A stretch of 64,000 nucleotides of DNA from Azolla caroliniana (GCA_043228905.1 JBHGNT010000006.1:1426001-1490000), one strand, 5' to 3'. Counted from the stretch's first letter, positions 24,901-37,189 are shown. A program made the numbers and translations. The notes: generated by a model from the sequence alone, not told the origin.

Positions 24901-25939
24901 ATTGTGTAAAGTGAGTTGGAGAAGAATGTAGTCTTAGTACATCACAAATTGCTGGGGAATGATTTCATTGTTCTTATAGAATGCAGCTACTAGAGAGTAA
25001 GATGCAGGAAGCTAAGTCCAAAAAAGATACCCTCAAGGCTCGTGCCCAATCTGCCAAGTTGGTCTCCTGAAACTTTTCTCTCTGCAAAATGCATATGAAA
25101 GATGAATAAAGAAAAAAAACATGGAATCATATTGCTAATTTGGATATTTGCAGAACCTCTCAGAAGGTAAGTGAGATGCTTGGAAATATCAATACCAGCA
25201 GTGCTCTATCTGCTTTTGAGAGGATGGAAGAAAAAGGTAGAATGCTGGCTTTCCCTACTAATTATCAATATAGGAGGTATTAGTGGATGCATCACTACTG
25301 CAAATATATGTCTATAGACCATTAACTTCACCTATAAATGGAATATCTTTTAGATTTGTTTACTTGCAAAGTAAAAAATTATATTCAGTTTCATGTTCCA
25401 GCTTGTATTCTTTTGTTTATTCATGGGGAACTGGAATTTCGTGCCAGTTAATGCTCTGGAGGCTGAAGCTGATGCTGTAAATCAACTCACTACAGATGAT
25501 CTTGCTGGAAAGGTGATTACACCTAATTAAAATGATTAACATGATTAACATGACTATGTAATTTGGTTCTCATTCTTATCATATTTTATGTACAGTTTGC
25601 TATGCTAGAGAGTGGTTCAGTTGATGATGATCTTGCAGCTTTGCGAAAAGAAATGTTAGGGACTGGAAAGGCGAGTTTCTCTCAATTCTGAAATACAACT
25701 TTGTGTGATATGTAATGTTTAATGTGTCCTATTATTTATGCAGTTGCTACATTTTTTCCCCTCTCCTATCGTGAGCATAAAGCAACAATATTGACTATAC
25801 AGTTTTTATTTGTGAATAGGTATCAGGGGAACTTCCACCTGGTCGAACACCTGCTGCTAGCAGAGCGACATCTAATCCATTTCAGGACTCGGAGATTGAG
25901 AGGGAGTTGAATGAACTTAGGAGGAAGGCCAATGAGTAA
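21919..25939 (+). CDS. VIPP1: VIPP1/IM30, plastid PspA-family membrane-remodelling protein
   Basis: VIPP1 is an ESCRT-III-like protein that forms rings and rods on plastid membranes and is needed for thylakoid biogenesis and repair. Eleven exons join in frame to 353 residues: 21919-22135, 22593-22690, 22784-22894, 22980-23044, 23116-23197, 24804-24878, 24987-25057, 25154-25236, 25448-25512, 25596-25670, 25820-25939. Residues 1-93 are a serine-rich chloroplast transit peptide. The PspA/IM30 domain starts at [12 protein letters not shown] (residue 94) and continues through [33 protein letters not shown] and [10 protein letters not shown]. Residues 315-353 form the VIPP1-specific C-terminal tail (ELPPGR, then [11 protein letters not shown]), which bacterial PspA lacks. 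Introns 2 (22691) and 10 (25671) begin with GC instead of GT. Intron 5 is 1.6 kb and carries an unexplained antisense open frame. Its start was chosen as the first ATG giving a transit peptide in the frame that splices to exon 2. Confidence 0.95.
23532..24050 (-). CDS. Unrecognised 172-codon open frame inside VIPP1 intron 5
   Basis: A 172-residue open frame lies antisense in the only long intron of VIPP1, between exons 5 and 6. It is basic, rich in leucine, serine and arginine, and shows no motif I recognise: no reverse transcriptase, transposase or zinc finger. Its length exceeds most chance frames in this AT-rich window, so it may be part of a transposon that enlarged the intron. It could equally be chance. 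No terminal repeats or target-site duplication were found around it. Confidence 0.2.
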   Translation of the reverse strand: MRRANTLIGTHGIWMSCSARVTISQLKVSSRQVQIEPWQVRWYIGSKQRRYVGGQISQESPIPLLSLCLHVLSSKVIQIRHNMQILDIVLNLRSSHNLGPLYNMIESENHYVPRLRRSVMSGKDMLQSSVIKPFSGRSWNWLTQGRFGLGSTLLQRLRYLLVCKPNFPLKIV

Positions 25940-27480
25940 TGAGAGAATTTGGAATTTGAATGAAAATCGACCTGTTGGAAGAGTGGCAATTCTTCATTCT
26001 TGCCAATGAATGGATGATGTCAGACAATTTGATCTAATAATAAGGATAAATGATTGATTTAATTTTTGTAAGAATGACATTTGAACATTTACTTCTTGTT
26101 TTGTTTTATTTGCCTGTAACATTGTGGAGAGAAACAACATTAAAAAGAATGCCATTATATATTCTTGAAAATCATACTACTATTATTGTTCCGTTTCTCA
26201 GCCCAAGTATATGCAGAAATGTATCAATAATTGATGCAGTGCTTTTCTGCATTTGTTAACTGAGGAAATGCGAACACAAGGGAGAGTAGATTATGATGGC
26301 ATACAAAATATTAATGGTGAACATTTGAATAATGTTCATGGTATAAAATGATAACGGTAGAATCAGATATCAGATGTTCATGCATATAACATTGAGAAAA
26401 TCAAATGTAACTTGAGTATGGCGTTAGCATCTTTTCAAATCTAAGTTTATGAGGTCTCCTTTGAGTGGTGTACAATGTGTTAGATATTCTAATTCCCATT
26501 TCTGATTGATGTATAAATTCATGAAATGTGGCATTATTACAAAAAACGAACTTTATAGTGTTTATTATAGTAAACCATAATTGTTAAAGTTAATGACCTC
26601 AAATTTGTGGATGGACGGTAATATAAATGAGGTTTTCATCTGGGAAAAGTTCAAATACTCTCAGCACTAGTGCGAGAACATATGCATGGCTTCACTATAG
26701 CACTATGGAGAAGTTCAAACTTGAAATGGCCCAGTATTGAATAATTTCCATTTTAGGCTCTCAAAAGTGTCACCCAACTTTCAGTCAACAAAGATTTTCT
26801 TCATGATGCACTCTGACCATGGTAAAATATTCAAGACCAAGCACCTACCAGATACTCTAAATTAAGAGAAACCTAGAAGAGATCAATGTAAGCGTGAACT
26901 TTCATGATAGTTTTAACAGCAAAATTTACTGTAGTTGAATGCTTGAAATAAAAATTACAGTTGATTTTGGTTTCAAATTACGTCTATATGCTTGAGATTG
27001 ATTGCTAAAGCACAATCAATTGAACTACATTGCTGCTACAAAGACAATGCAACTTATCTTCTGAACGCATGATCAATTCAATTGATGATGTGATGATTTA
27101 ATCAAAACAATGAGAAGGACACTTGTGCTTGAAAACCATGCATTCCATGTGTCAGACTTCTAATATTCTCTGCCAAGCACAAATGAATACAATAGAAGGA
27201 TTAATGGTATATTGTGATTTGAAAATTCAAATGGCATATGGTATATTGATGTAATGAGCTTTTCTATCCATGATAGTGAATTTGAAATGCACAAAAACGA
27301 GACCCAAAACCATACATCAAAACATGAATGTGACGATTGATATTCAATCAGAATGTCACTGGCATTGCTTACATAGAAAATCATGAAGCACTTCCCATAT
27401 TGACATGTGGTTACAAATTCCAAAAATATTGGATTATATAACAAGTGGAAACCAAACCATAGAATTCCAGATATGGTTCG
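25940..27480. other. Convergent intergenic region
   Basis: This holds the 3' ends of VIPP1 (+) and of the unnamed plastid gene (-), which converge. I found no further gene or repeat. Confidence 0.5.
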
Positions 27481-30400
27481 TCACTCATCGGCACTTGATT
27501 TGGAAGACAGTTGAAAACCAAGCCCTAGAAGCCCCACCAGAGTCAAACCTGAGAGGAACGTGGAACCAAAACCGAGGAGTAATAATGCTCCCCTCAAAGA
27601 CTGCAGATCAATAAGCATACCCAACAGTCAGAAATACTCATAAGATGATGTCTGCCTCTCTTTGAATTGTCGAAGGTATGTTATAATACAAAACATATTA
27701 ATTGCAAAGCACTATTTCACATGATCAAAATAGATTTCGTGTGTTGATATGATTAACTTTTGCATGAATACAGATTACAGTACTTATTTAGTGTTTGAGT
27801 AGGGTAAGAGCGACAAATTCTCACAGTAGCAAGTAAAGTAGCATTATCATTAGCAAACTGCAATGAACTCTCCGGAGTGTTTTGCAATGAGTTCGTTAAT
27901 CCCCACGATATGGATCTACAAAACAAATCATTGGCAATTCAGATACATGAGATATAACTCCATGATGCATACAACAAAATTTAAAACAGATGATTCAATA
28001 CTCCCATGTGCATGCTCTGATCTGCACACATAAATTTCAATGTTAGGTATTGCCTAGTCATACGAGAGAGTGGATGATCCACTTACTAGAATATTGTAAA
28101 CCCTTGGAAGCATTATGATACTGGGAATTGATATACAGAGAATTGATATGCAGAGAACCGAAAATTTACCCAAAAGCAAAAGCAACAAGACAACCTATGT
28201 AGCATTTCTGTGCAGTTAATTCCACTTGTAGGTCCCCGAACTATGCAGAAAATAATCAGCAAGAAAAAATCATATACATTTAACAGAAACAGCAGTAAAC
28301 CACAGATAAAAACTGAAATTTTAGTATACCTTATATGTGCGCTTTGCTGCTTGTGGCTCCTCACTAATCTTAGATGCATCACTGACATATAAAACTTCCC
28401 CAGCACTAGTTAATGCCTTAGCAATCTGCAAGGAGAGACAACATATTAGCTTTTGCGATTGTAGAGTTTCAGTTAAAGTGTCTCTTCATCAACTGAGAAA
28501 AACTATGATAGTCTAAGGATATTATGGCATAGAGCACTTTTCTTCGGTATTTAAAGGAACTGAAAGTTTATATATATATAGAAAAAAATACTATCAATTC
28601 TCGCGTAATAGACCAAAATAATACAATCATAGTAAAGGATAGATCTGACATGACTGAAATGCTAAAACCATAAGCCTTTGTAAACTAGAGTCTCAACAAC
28701 CCCAATCATCATTGTCTGCATGGGATCTACATCATCTTCGGCTGAATCCATTTCTAAGACAAAATGGCTGAAGACAATTGTCAAACTGAACTATTAGGAT
28801 GGTACAAATTCAGAGCCTACTGATGACTTGTTGATAGTACCCAGAATACTAGAGAACTGGCAAGGTGAAGGGTTGATCCTATGGCCAATCCAGGAATACC
28901 TCTCATATCCTCAACCAAGGCCAAAATAACCTTAAAGTTATTATGCTTCAGTTATATCAGAGACTCACCTATCCCACCAAAATATTTGCAAGTAAATTGA
29001 AAAATATACTAACTTATCAAGATTTGAGGAACATGATAACAAAAATTCCATCCATCTTTTGGATAGAGGAATCGTTTTGCTATCTCTTGAATCTTCAGAT
29101 AGGATAAGGCACAATCACAACAGCATTTCTGACATAAATACCCATTCTACTACCCATCTGAGTGATGAAACACGCTCCTTGGAATGCAACATCCTAGCAT
29201 GAATTTCGTAGTCATACTTTTTAATTAATTTTTTAGGTACTCCATACAGACATATTTTAAGAAGTCATGGATAACAGATAATTTCACTTTTCTACGACAC
29301 AACAATCTCTCTGATCACCTTAATATTTCCTTTTCCTGCATAAAATAATACATATTTTTGTATTTTATAACTAGGAACGCATCTTTCAGGAATTTAGTAT
29401 TATCTAAAACTCTACACTCCAGTGTCATTTCAAGAAATCTATAATTATCTCTGAAACTTCGATTATCAGCTTAGCACCCAACTTTAGAAATAGCATCAAA
29501 CCTTTTGAAGTTCTCCTTTATCATAACTTCCCATAGAAGCAAAGCGCCTTCCAGCATCAATCAATCGCCTTCCAACAGCTACAACATACATATTCTAAAT
29601 TGTTTATCACTTTGTAGATGGAACCAAAGCTAGCTTCCTCAAGTAAAATGTCACCCTTTTTCTTTTATGTAGAAATCTGCACCTCTAAAATGAAGTTAGT
29701 GAAGCATCAATAAATCACCTTCCAATAACTACAGCAGACATATTCTAAATTGTTTCTCACTTTGTGGATGGAACCAAAGCTAGCTTCCGCAAGTAAAATG
29801 TCACCCTTTATCTTATGTAGTAATCACATCTTCTCTGAAATGAAGTTAGTGACGCATCAATCAATCGCCTTCCAATAGCTACAGCACACATTTTCTAAAT
29901 TGTTTATCACTTTGTAGATGGAACCAAGCTAGCTTCATCAAGTAAAATGTCACACTTTTTCTTTTATGCAGTAATCACACCTCTTCTAAAATGAAGTTTC
30001 TGAAGTCCAATCAAGATGTGACTGCAATTGAAGAATTTCTAATACGTTTTCCCTATTTAAATGCTATTTGTACATGTGAACCCCTTCATAAAACACACAT
30101 ACAAGATATATAAAGTCTAGGTCATCAACGTTTGATAGGATCTGGATTTTGAACAAATTTAATGAGTGAAAATCATTGTATCTAAGCATGAACATCACAT
30201 TTTAATTTGGTAACAAAATAGCAGCAAGCTGTATTGTGGATATACTAGCTATACCAGAAAACAAAATAACCATCACTAGAATACTGAAATTGTTTTCACT
30301 CTCCACAGAGAAATCAACACCATGCATTTATTGTAGCATTTCTCCAAAGCCTTGCAGCCCAAAGCCTTGCATTTCTCAGCAGAGAAATCAACAAACTTGA

Positions 30401-31170
30401 ACTGGAAGCATGTGATCCTTAAACCATATAAGCACTTACTGTTGAATTTCTGGTTAATAACCATTATTCACATCAAACATACCAGTCCTTGCAATAATTT
30501 CCTCTGGGAGTACAGATCGAAGTTCATCAGCCGCTAAAGCTGCAGCTTTTGAATCCCCTTTCTCCCATGCCAGAGATAGTTGCACTAACTTCTCGCCTGC
30601 AAGTTCTCCACACTGTACGTTGAAATCTGGTGTAAGCTAAAGGAAATTGAAATAAAAAAGAAAACAATATAATTGTAAATTAAAGATCAAGACGAATAAG
30701 AAAAAAATAGAAAACGACCTCACGCTGCACAGGACCATTGGACAAAGCAAATGCGGCATCTTTCAGCTGTGAAAGCAAAACAAAAGAGTCATGAAAGCTA
30801 GATATAAACACTGTATGTTGATGATCAACATCCTATAGTCACACCAATCAAATTAAATACGATTATCAAGAATTGACGGCTAAAGTATACCTCACCAACC
30901 CAACAAATCCTCCTGAGTCAAGGTACACCATATTCGAGGTTTCTAGCATGTATATGCAAGCCATCCCCATTAAACGGAAGAAGAGTATACAACATAGTAT
31001 CTAGCCCTTCATACATCCAATATAAATTTGCTGAATTGAGACCATGCAACATCGCTAGCAACACTATATGCCTAATGGGCATATCTCTAGCTTTCTTTGG
31101 CTCTTAATTAATAATAAGAAGGGAGAAGGGTGCATAATAGGTAGAAGAGTGTGCAACCAAGTATTCATCC

Positions 31171-31236
<66 letters not shown>

Positions 31237-32303
31237 CAAGACCATGGAATTGCTATCATAGCTCACTGCATGTTTTGTACACTCCATGGGCTCGTTTTAA
31301 TAACGGCTATATGTGTTCACATAACAATATAAAAATTCCTCCCTTGAGCAGGAGGAACGATATGTAACAAATTTACATGGATTATTGTGTTCTGACCACA
31401 GGCATCTATATGTACTATAAATAACAATATAAAGATCTTTTCTTTCAGGCAGACATGATGAAATGTAGCAATCTTTAATAGATCATCATATTCAAATCAT
31501 ATTTACCATCTTTATGTGCCTATTGGGCCAATGTTTAGAAAAAGATGCCCTCGTTCACTAAAATGCAAGACCGAATTTGCCATCTTGAATAGCTTTTAAA
31601 AAGGGAACAAAATCAGACAGAAAAGTATACAAAAATTTCTAAGAAATTCCTATAAATTGGTGGTCATTTCTTTACAATTTCCTATGATTTCATAAATGAG
31701 AAGGAAGCACTCGGCTGATTGGTAAATAAAAACTGTGTACACTTGATCTGGATGATAATACTAATTTTCCTATACTCACATTAGTGAAGAAAACACATAG
31801 CAAACATTTGATCAAAGCAACAATCCTATATGAACTTACATCACTCTTTAGGTCATTTGGAAGCTGAAGGAGAAAGGTAGGTGATAAAACCATGCTTTCC
31901 TGCACATAAGAAGACACAGAGCATCCTTCCTTATAAAATTAAAAGTAAAAATCATCTATTTCTCAGTTGTCAAAATCTATTCACGTTTCAGGTACTAATG
32001 TTTGATCTATATGAATATACATATGTTATTGCATACAGCAAGATCTTTCATACGCTGCTCGACAAGAGAGGATGGATATTGCTCTAAGATCAGCGGTGGC
32101 GAAGATCCATCTGATGATCCAGAAGCTCTGGAGATAATTAATACACTATTTCCACTAGGACAATCTCTCTTCTTGTTGAATTTATTCTTCAGAAACAGTA
32201 AAGTGGAAGGATAAGGGGACAGAAAACGATGCCGTTTCATTTGAAAATCATGGAAGGCGAGGGAAGTGGTGGGCGTAGGGAAAAACGTGGAGATCATCAT
32301 CAT
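27481..32303 (-). CDS. Plastid-targeted membrane protein of a conserved, unnamed plant family
   Basis: Nine minus-strand exons join in frame to 319 residues: 32303-32037, 31899-31840, 30766-30719, 30612-30483, 29578-29502, 28425-28330, 28240-28170, 27915-27825, 27600-27481. All introns are GT-AG. Residues 1 to about 60 look like a chloroplast transit peptide (basic, Ser/Pro-rich). The middle is helical, with recognisable blocks LPNDLKSDLKDAAFAL, LSLAWEKGDSKAAALA and GRRFASMGSYDKGELQK. The C-terminal third has two hydrophobic segments: CYIGCLVAFAFGSISWGL, and a glycine/leucine-rich one from SLRGALLLLGFG to the end, with NTPESSLQFANDNATLLA between them. I recall such chloroplast proteins in land plants but cannot give a function. 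Exon 4 has a second in-frame acceptor 24 bases upstream. The start of exon 5 is triplicated within the preceding intron. No close paralogue is in the window. Confidence 0.85.
29554..30003. repeat. Three tandem 150-bp units carrying an acceptor site and the first 25 bases of an exon
   Basis: Units 29554-29703, 29704-29853 and 29854-30003 each begin (plus strand) with 'gcatcaat(c/a)aatc'. Read on the minus strand, each holds about 125 bp of intron, a TGTAG acceptor and the first 25 bases of exon 5 (TGGAAGG(C/T)GATT and so on). Only the unit nearest the real exon (29578-29502) continues into the remaining 52 exon bases and a GT donor. Confidence 0.93.
31174..31234. repeat. (TA)n microsatellite
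   Basis: About 30 TA units in intron 2 of the minus-strand plastid gene. Confidence 0.95.
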
Positions 32304-33107
32304 CGACGCTATCTAGCCTCTGCTCTCTGTATCTATCTGGACATGAAAGCTTCAGTCTACTTCCACTTGTCACTGGCGGATGATGATGAGAAGTTCAAAA
32401 AAGATATCTCTTTGGTTTAGACATGAAAAGCTTCTGTTGTATTAGAAGATGAGAGGTTCAACATTACATTTGTTGAATTGGGTGATTAAATTTCAAGGGG
32501 TTCATCCGCTTCATTCATAGTACTCGGACATTCCTATGGTATATGTACATATTCTCGGCCCCTCTCCTCTCACAGTTGGCGAATGGGTGAGAACCCAAAT
32601 TCTAGCATGAGACACTCGCCCAAAAACTAATTCGATTAACCTTCCCAATACCATGTAGCCCCAAAGAAATTCAATTAACTTGCCTAAAAACCTCGTTTCA
32701 TAGTCAATGTATATATTGTAGATTGTAGTTTAGTTTGTCATTTCACTCCTTGAGTTTTCTTTCCTATACCCAATTAGTGTTGATTTTGGAATTATTGATA
32801 TCGCCCTATCAATATGCCTGTACGATCAATGTGTTCCATTTGTCCACCCTATCTCCGTAAACCATCACTGCATATATTTGTAGTTCCATTTGTCCATCCT
32901 ATACCCGAGTTGTTCTACAATTGAGTATTGACAATTTTTTTGTATTTTACATTTTAGCCATGTATCTTCTTAAGACATGGGGAATTTCATAAGGATGGGT
33001 TGGTTGGTTCCATTTGAGACCTTAGATTAACGTGAAATATAGCTTTTATGAACCCAAACATTAACTTCAATTTTACAAAATTTTGTTATGGAATCAAGAT
33101 TCACGCT
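32304..33107. other. Upstream flank of the plastid gene and unassigned sequence
   Basis: This should contain the promoter of the minus-strand plastid gene, but no convincing TATA box stands out. I see nothing else identifiable. Confidence 0.4.
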
Positions 33108-33443
33108 TTAAGCCCCCCTCTTTGAGAGTCTTGTTGCCCCGTCATGATTAATTTCATAACTTTGTCTTTTGATTGAATGCTTCACGTGTTTTTTCCCACA
33201 AAAGAAACATTCAAGTCTACTCTTTAGATTTACGCATAGATTTGATACTAATGGCAATGCACCTCTCCGTAAGTAACTCTCCACACAAAGATACATTAAG
33301 AATACATGCCACATTAATAAAGGTCCAAGATTGGTGATCGCTTGATAATCCAAATAAGGGTTTCCCCTCCTATTTATGGGCTTGTAAGAGTGCACTTGTA
33401 ATTTGAAGCTCCAATCTCTCAATATTGGCCTTTCACACTTCAC
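33108..33443 (-). pseudogene. Possible copia gag remnant
   Basis: A 111-codon frame includes CFFCGKKHVKHSIK, which faintly resembles a retroviral-type zinc knuckle (CxxCGKxGHxxxxC) that has lost its last cysteine. There is no other gag or pol evidence close by, so the call is weak. Confidence 0.25.
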
Positions 33444-34160
33444 TTCGAGTGCCTATCCCGTACGTAACAAATACCCTCGTCTTCCTCTTCTTTTCTTTGT
33501 GTTGAGCATTGCTCAGTTCAAAGTCCAATGCATGTCTTTCTTTTCTTTTAACTATGTTGGTTTTTTTTTCATTCCATTTCAGTTACTCCTTTAATTCCTT
33601 TGCCTATGCTCTTAATGTATTCTTTCCTTGACTTAAACATTTTCTTCTAGTGTCTTGATCCATTCATTAAAACCATGCAATCTTGTATCTCATGTTTCCT
33701 TATCCTTTTGCAAATGTTGATATGATTTGGAAACACTCTTAGGCTATAATATTCCACCTAGAGATGCTTAGACAACTACAAACATCAAACCTCTTCATTT
33801 CCACATGTCTTTATCTTCGGGGTCAATACTTATCTTTTCTCATGCTAACTTATTTGCGCTATCAAGAGGCATAACCTTAATCAATACAAGTGCTTGCTTT
33901 TTTCTTCGTCAACTCAATATCGTCTAGTCTACATTCCATGATTCGTGCAAGGTAGCATATGCATATATGTACATCAAGCAAGCATATGCAGTAGTAGCAT
34001 TGCTTTCATCCAAGTTTACCAGTTGTTCAAAGGCCCACCTCCCGAGATCGAAATTTGTTAGCTCTCGACGAGCACCTAAAAAGCTGACCATAGATGAAGA
34101 CAATCCAAGAGTGGCAAATTCTCAATGGGAAAACACCCAACGTGGCTAAACATATGGCTC
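33444..34160. other. Unassigned stretch
   Basis: Short frames only, with no recognisable domain. Confidence 0.4.
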
Positions 34161-34630
34161 ATGCAAGTATAGTGTTCAATAGTTGGAGAAAGGCAATACA
34201 TACTACTCATCTTAATGATACACATTTGCCCTGTTTTCAATTAACATTATTAACCACACGCTGACAACAAGACAATAAATGTGACCATGTTGGGCACATC
34301 TTTTGATACCATTTTGTTGAATGAAACAAAAACATGTTAAACATGGTCAAATTGGGCATAGATGTTAATATCAATGCATTATTCCAAGAGACACTATAAT
34401 GCTCCAAAAGATTACCCAACTCTTGTTTTACTTTTACAAGAGTGCCCCAATTTACTACGTACATGTCCACAAGCCCAATGTCAAGCACATAATCTATAAC
34501 AAATAAACATTCTTGTTCATCTCTGGATGTATCTCTTCTCCCGTTGTAGTTGATCCTATGCTCCCACAACCTTTTAACTATATGAGCAAAAGCGGTTGAA
34601 TCTAGGGTAAGACCCTCCCTCATCTTGCAT
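34161..34630 (-). pseudogene. PPR gene remnant, minus strand
   Basis: The frame 34237-34623 includes GLVDMYVVNWGTLVKVKQ and HYSVSWNNALI, which match the 'LVDMYAKCGTLAKAQ ... VVSWNALI' consensus of PLS-type PPR repeats. Only one or two damaged repeats remain. It is too diverged and too short to be a gene. Confidence 0.5.
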
Positions 34631-34892
34631 TCCCCTCAATGCAGTGAATCTAAATGCCTCCTCAACAACCTAAAACCATGGTTTGGTGTTAACCAACTCT
34701 ATATATCATCTTGCACATCTAGTTTAAAACTTCATCGAAAATTAGATTCGTTGATGTCCTCATATGCATCGAACAACTAGTTATCATACAATGAAGGTTG
34801 TCCTTTACGCAATAGTCTATCATCATACCATCCCATGTGCATGGAACAAATAATGACTTTTGAATGCTAATGTTGAGATTGATGACTTATAG

Positions 34893-35824
34893 TGATTCAC
34901 GAGCCATGAAACGCGGCTTGCAGGTCAGCTCAGGTGGGACCATAGGGGTCTCGGACCAAGGAGCTTGAGAATGAGCGGTGGTTGAGGTTTGTAGTGACTG
35001 GTTCGGCATGAATACCAGGGTTGTTTAACGAGTGCACCGGCTTTGTCACCGGATTCCAGAAGGTGAGCACACAGGATCTCAAACACCATGGGTAAGCGAA
35101 GAGCAAAGGAGGGAAGAACAACGCCTCCCCTAACACCACAAATGAGATACGAAAGTTTACACAACATAGAGAAACCAAAGCAGGAAACACAAAGAGAGAG
35201 TACCCAGATACAACAATACCAAATAATCAATTAAAGACAGAGATAAATACAAAGCCAAGGCCTTCGGCCGGTTAGTAGAGCTTCAAGCTCTTTAGACACA
35301 CACGCACACACTAGTGAGCCTCTGGACGGGAGCACACAGACTTCCTACACAAGCAAAGGCCTCACCCTACCTAACCGAATCGATAAAACGGGAACTCCTA
35401 AAGCACTCAGCAACCCAATCCAACAACACCTTCCCCTCCCTAAAACGACCGATCCTCCAAAACAAATTCTTTCCCTCCGTTTATAGCCCAAGAAGGGTCT
35501 GTTACATTAGTTGCCAGCCCCTTCTGCTCGAGATCCTCTCCATGATTTCCTCCCATCACTCCCCTATAATTCCCTTTTTTTCTGGGATTATAAAAGTACC
35601 CTATTAAACACTCTTCCTAGTACTTATTAATACTTTGATATTTACATTTGTTTGTATGTAAGACTCATTTCATGTGCATCCTTGTACATCTTCCTAGTAC
35701 TTATTAATACTTTGATATTTACATTTGTTTGTATGTAAGATTCATTTCATGTGCATCCTTGCACACCCTTGTTCGCATGCATCCGACGGACTTTTCCCCC
35801 TAGTGGCCGGAATCCTCCACGACA
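34893..35824 (-). mobile_element. Probable antisense LTR-type sequence
   Basis: Read on the minus strand it starts TGTCGTGGAGGATTCCGGCC, has TATAAACGG about 340 bases in, and ends CTCGTGAATCA. It is GC-richer than its surroundings. That layout is typical of a gypsy-type LTR promoter, but the flanking five bases do not match, so a solo LTR is unproven. It contains a 77-bp tandem duplication. Confidence 0.4.
35613..35766. repeat. 77-bp tandem duplication, two copies
   Basis: Units 35613-35689 and 35690-35766 both begin 'cttcctagtacttattaata' and are nearly identical, so the duplication is recent. Confidence 0.92.
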
Positions 35825-36400
35825 ACGTGTGTCTAGAAACTATACCTTGAGAAACTAAATCAATTCTCCTACAAAGCATGGAAAGTTAGACAACATTATG
35901 TCAAAAACTATTGCTTGACATGTTGAAATCAATTACGTGAGTGCTTATTTGGAACCTAAACATCGTCTTAGTACTTAAACTAAACAATGGCTTTGTCATA
36001 TAACATGCTAGATGTCAAACAAATAAGGTCGATAATCAAGTGAAAAGAGGGCGATTAAGCATACTTTAAATTCAATAATAAAGAGGTTAAAGGAGGACAT
36101 TTGCCATAAATTCATATGGAAAAGCATAATTATGCAACTTAAGATCACATATGTAATCAAAAGCGGGATTTTTTTTTTTGCGAAAATTTGTCATCGCCAT
36201 AATTTCACTTGGAAAAGAAGACGGACATTTAAACTTAAGATTGACTAATGACCAAAAGAGGTCATTGTTGAGAAAAATTAAGGCCGACAATTAGGTCAAA
36301 AAAAGGGCATCACCGAACAATTGAAGATCAGGATATCGAGTAAGAAGAAAGGGGCAGGAACAGCCTACAGGGCGGGCGCCGGCCGATTAGAAAGGCCAAA
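35825..36400. other. Unassigned stretch
   Basis: No gene or repeat recognised. The last part becomes GC-richer (gcgggcgccggccg near 36372) as the possible exon at 36537 approaches. Confidence 0.4.
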
Positions 36401-36536
36401 CTCAAAGGAGAGGGACACACACAAACACACACAGAGCGAGAGACCAACAGGAAGCACAGCGCAAAAGCAACAGTTCAACGACATTCGGAAAAAATGGGAC
36501 CTGCCCGCTGAAGCAGAGACACCATCTCTTCCCAAC

Positions 36537-36662
36537 ATGATCGCTTCGCTTGGCGTCTCCTCGCCGCTCCTTCTGAAGAATTATCTCTTCCTGGGCCTCG
36601 CTTCCGCCTCTTTTCACGCCACCTCAATCTGCCATGACAAACGTGCCAACAAATTCGGATCG
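36537..36662 (+). CDS. Possible orphan first exon
   Basis: An ATG at 36537 opens a GC-richer frame of 42 codons (MIASLGVSSPLLLKNYLFLG and so on) that ends exactly at a strong donor, TCG|GTAAGT. The N-terminus is hydrophobic and Ser-rich, as in a targeting peptide. A CA/AG-rich leader-like stretch precedes it. I could not find a following exon before the repeats that start at 37190, so this may be a truncated gene or chance. Confidence 0.3.
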
Positions 36663-37189
36663 GTAAGTCCTTGGGTTTTTTTCTTGTCCTTTTCATCTAT
36701 GACTAGATTGATTCACGAGAAAAATGGATTCAATTCCTTTGGTTGATTAAGAGGGCTCTCTAATTCATATTCAAGTGTTTATGTGTGTGTGTGTGCGTGA
36801 TCATCTCCGAAATTGATATCGAAAACAAGTAGGCCCGATAAAATGGCATCTATATAGCGTGTTTTATATGCATGAAAATCCTGTAGTTACATTAGAAAAA
36901 ACAGTTCCTATGAAATTGAAACTATTTATTATTAACCATCAAGTCCTGAGGTTTTTTCCTTCATATACATGGCCAAATTGGTTGATTAAACAGAGTGGGT
37001 TCAAATTTTAGTTGACGACTGGCTCAACGATTTGCCTCTCTTCATGCCCATGCTTGTCATCATATGCCATTCAATTATGAGGATGTTGCTCCTTATACTT
37101 GGTGGTCGGGTTCATTTGTGCCTCTTTGGCCTTGGTGTCTACCACCATCACCATTGTCTGAATATTTGCTTCAAGCATTTTCACATGCA

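Noticed and set aside
25058-25153. A donor three bases later (TTG|GTCTCC) for VIPP1 exon 7
   Set aside because: It leads to a stop in exon 8, while the AA|GTTGGT donor gives the conserved [10 protein letters not shown].
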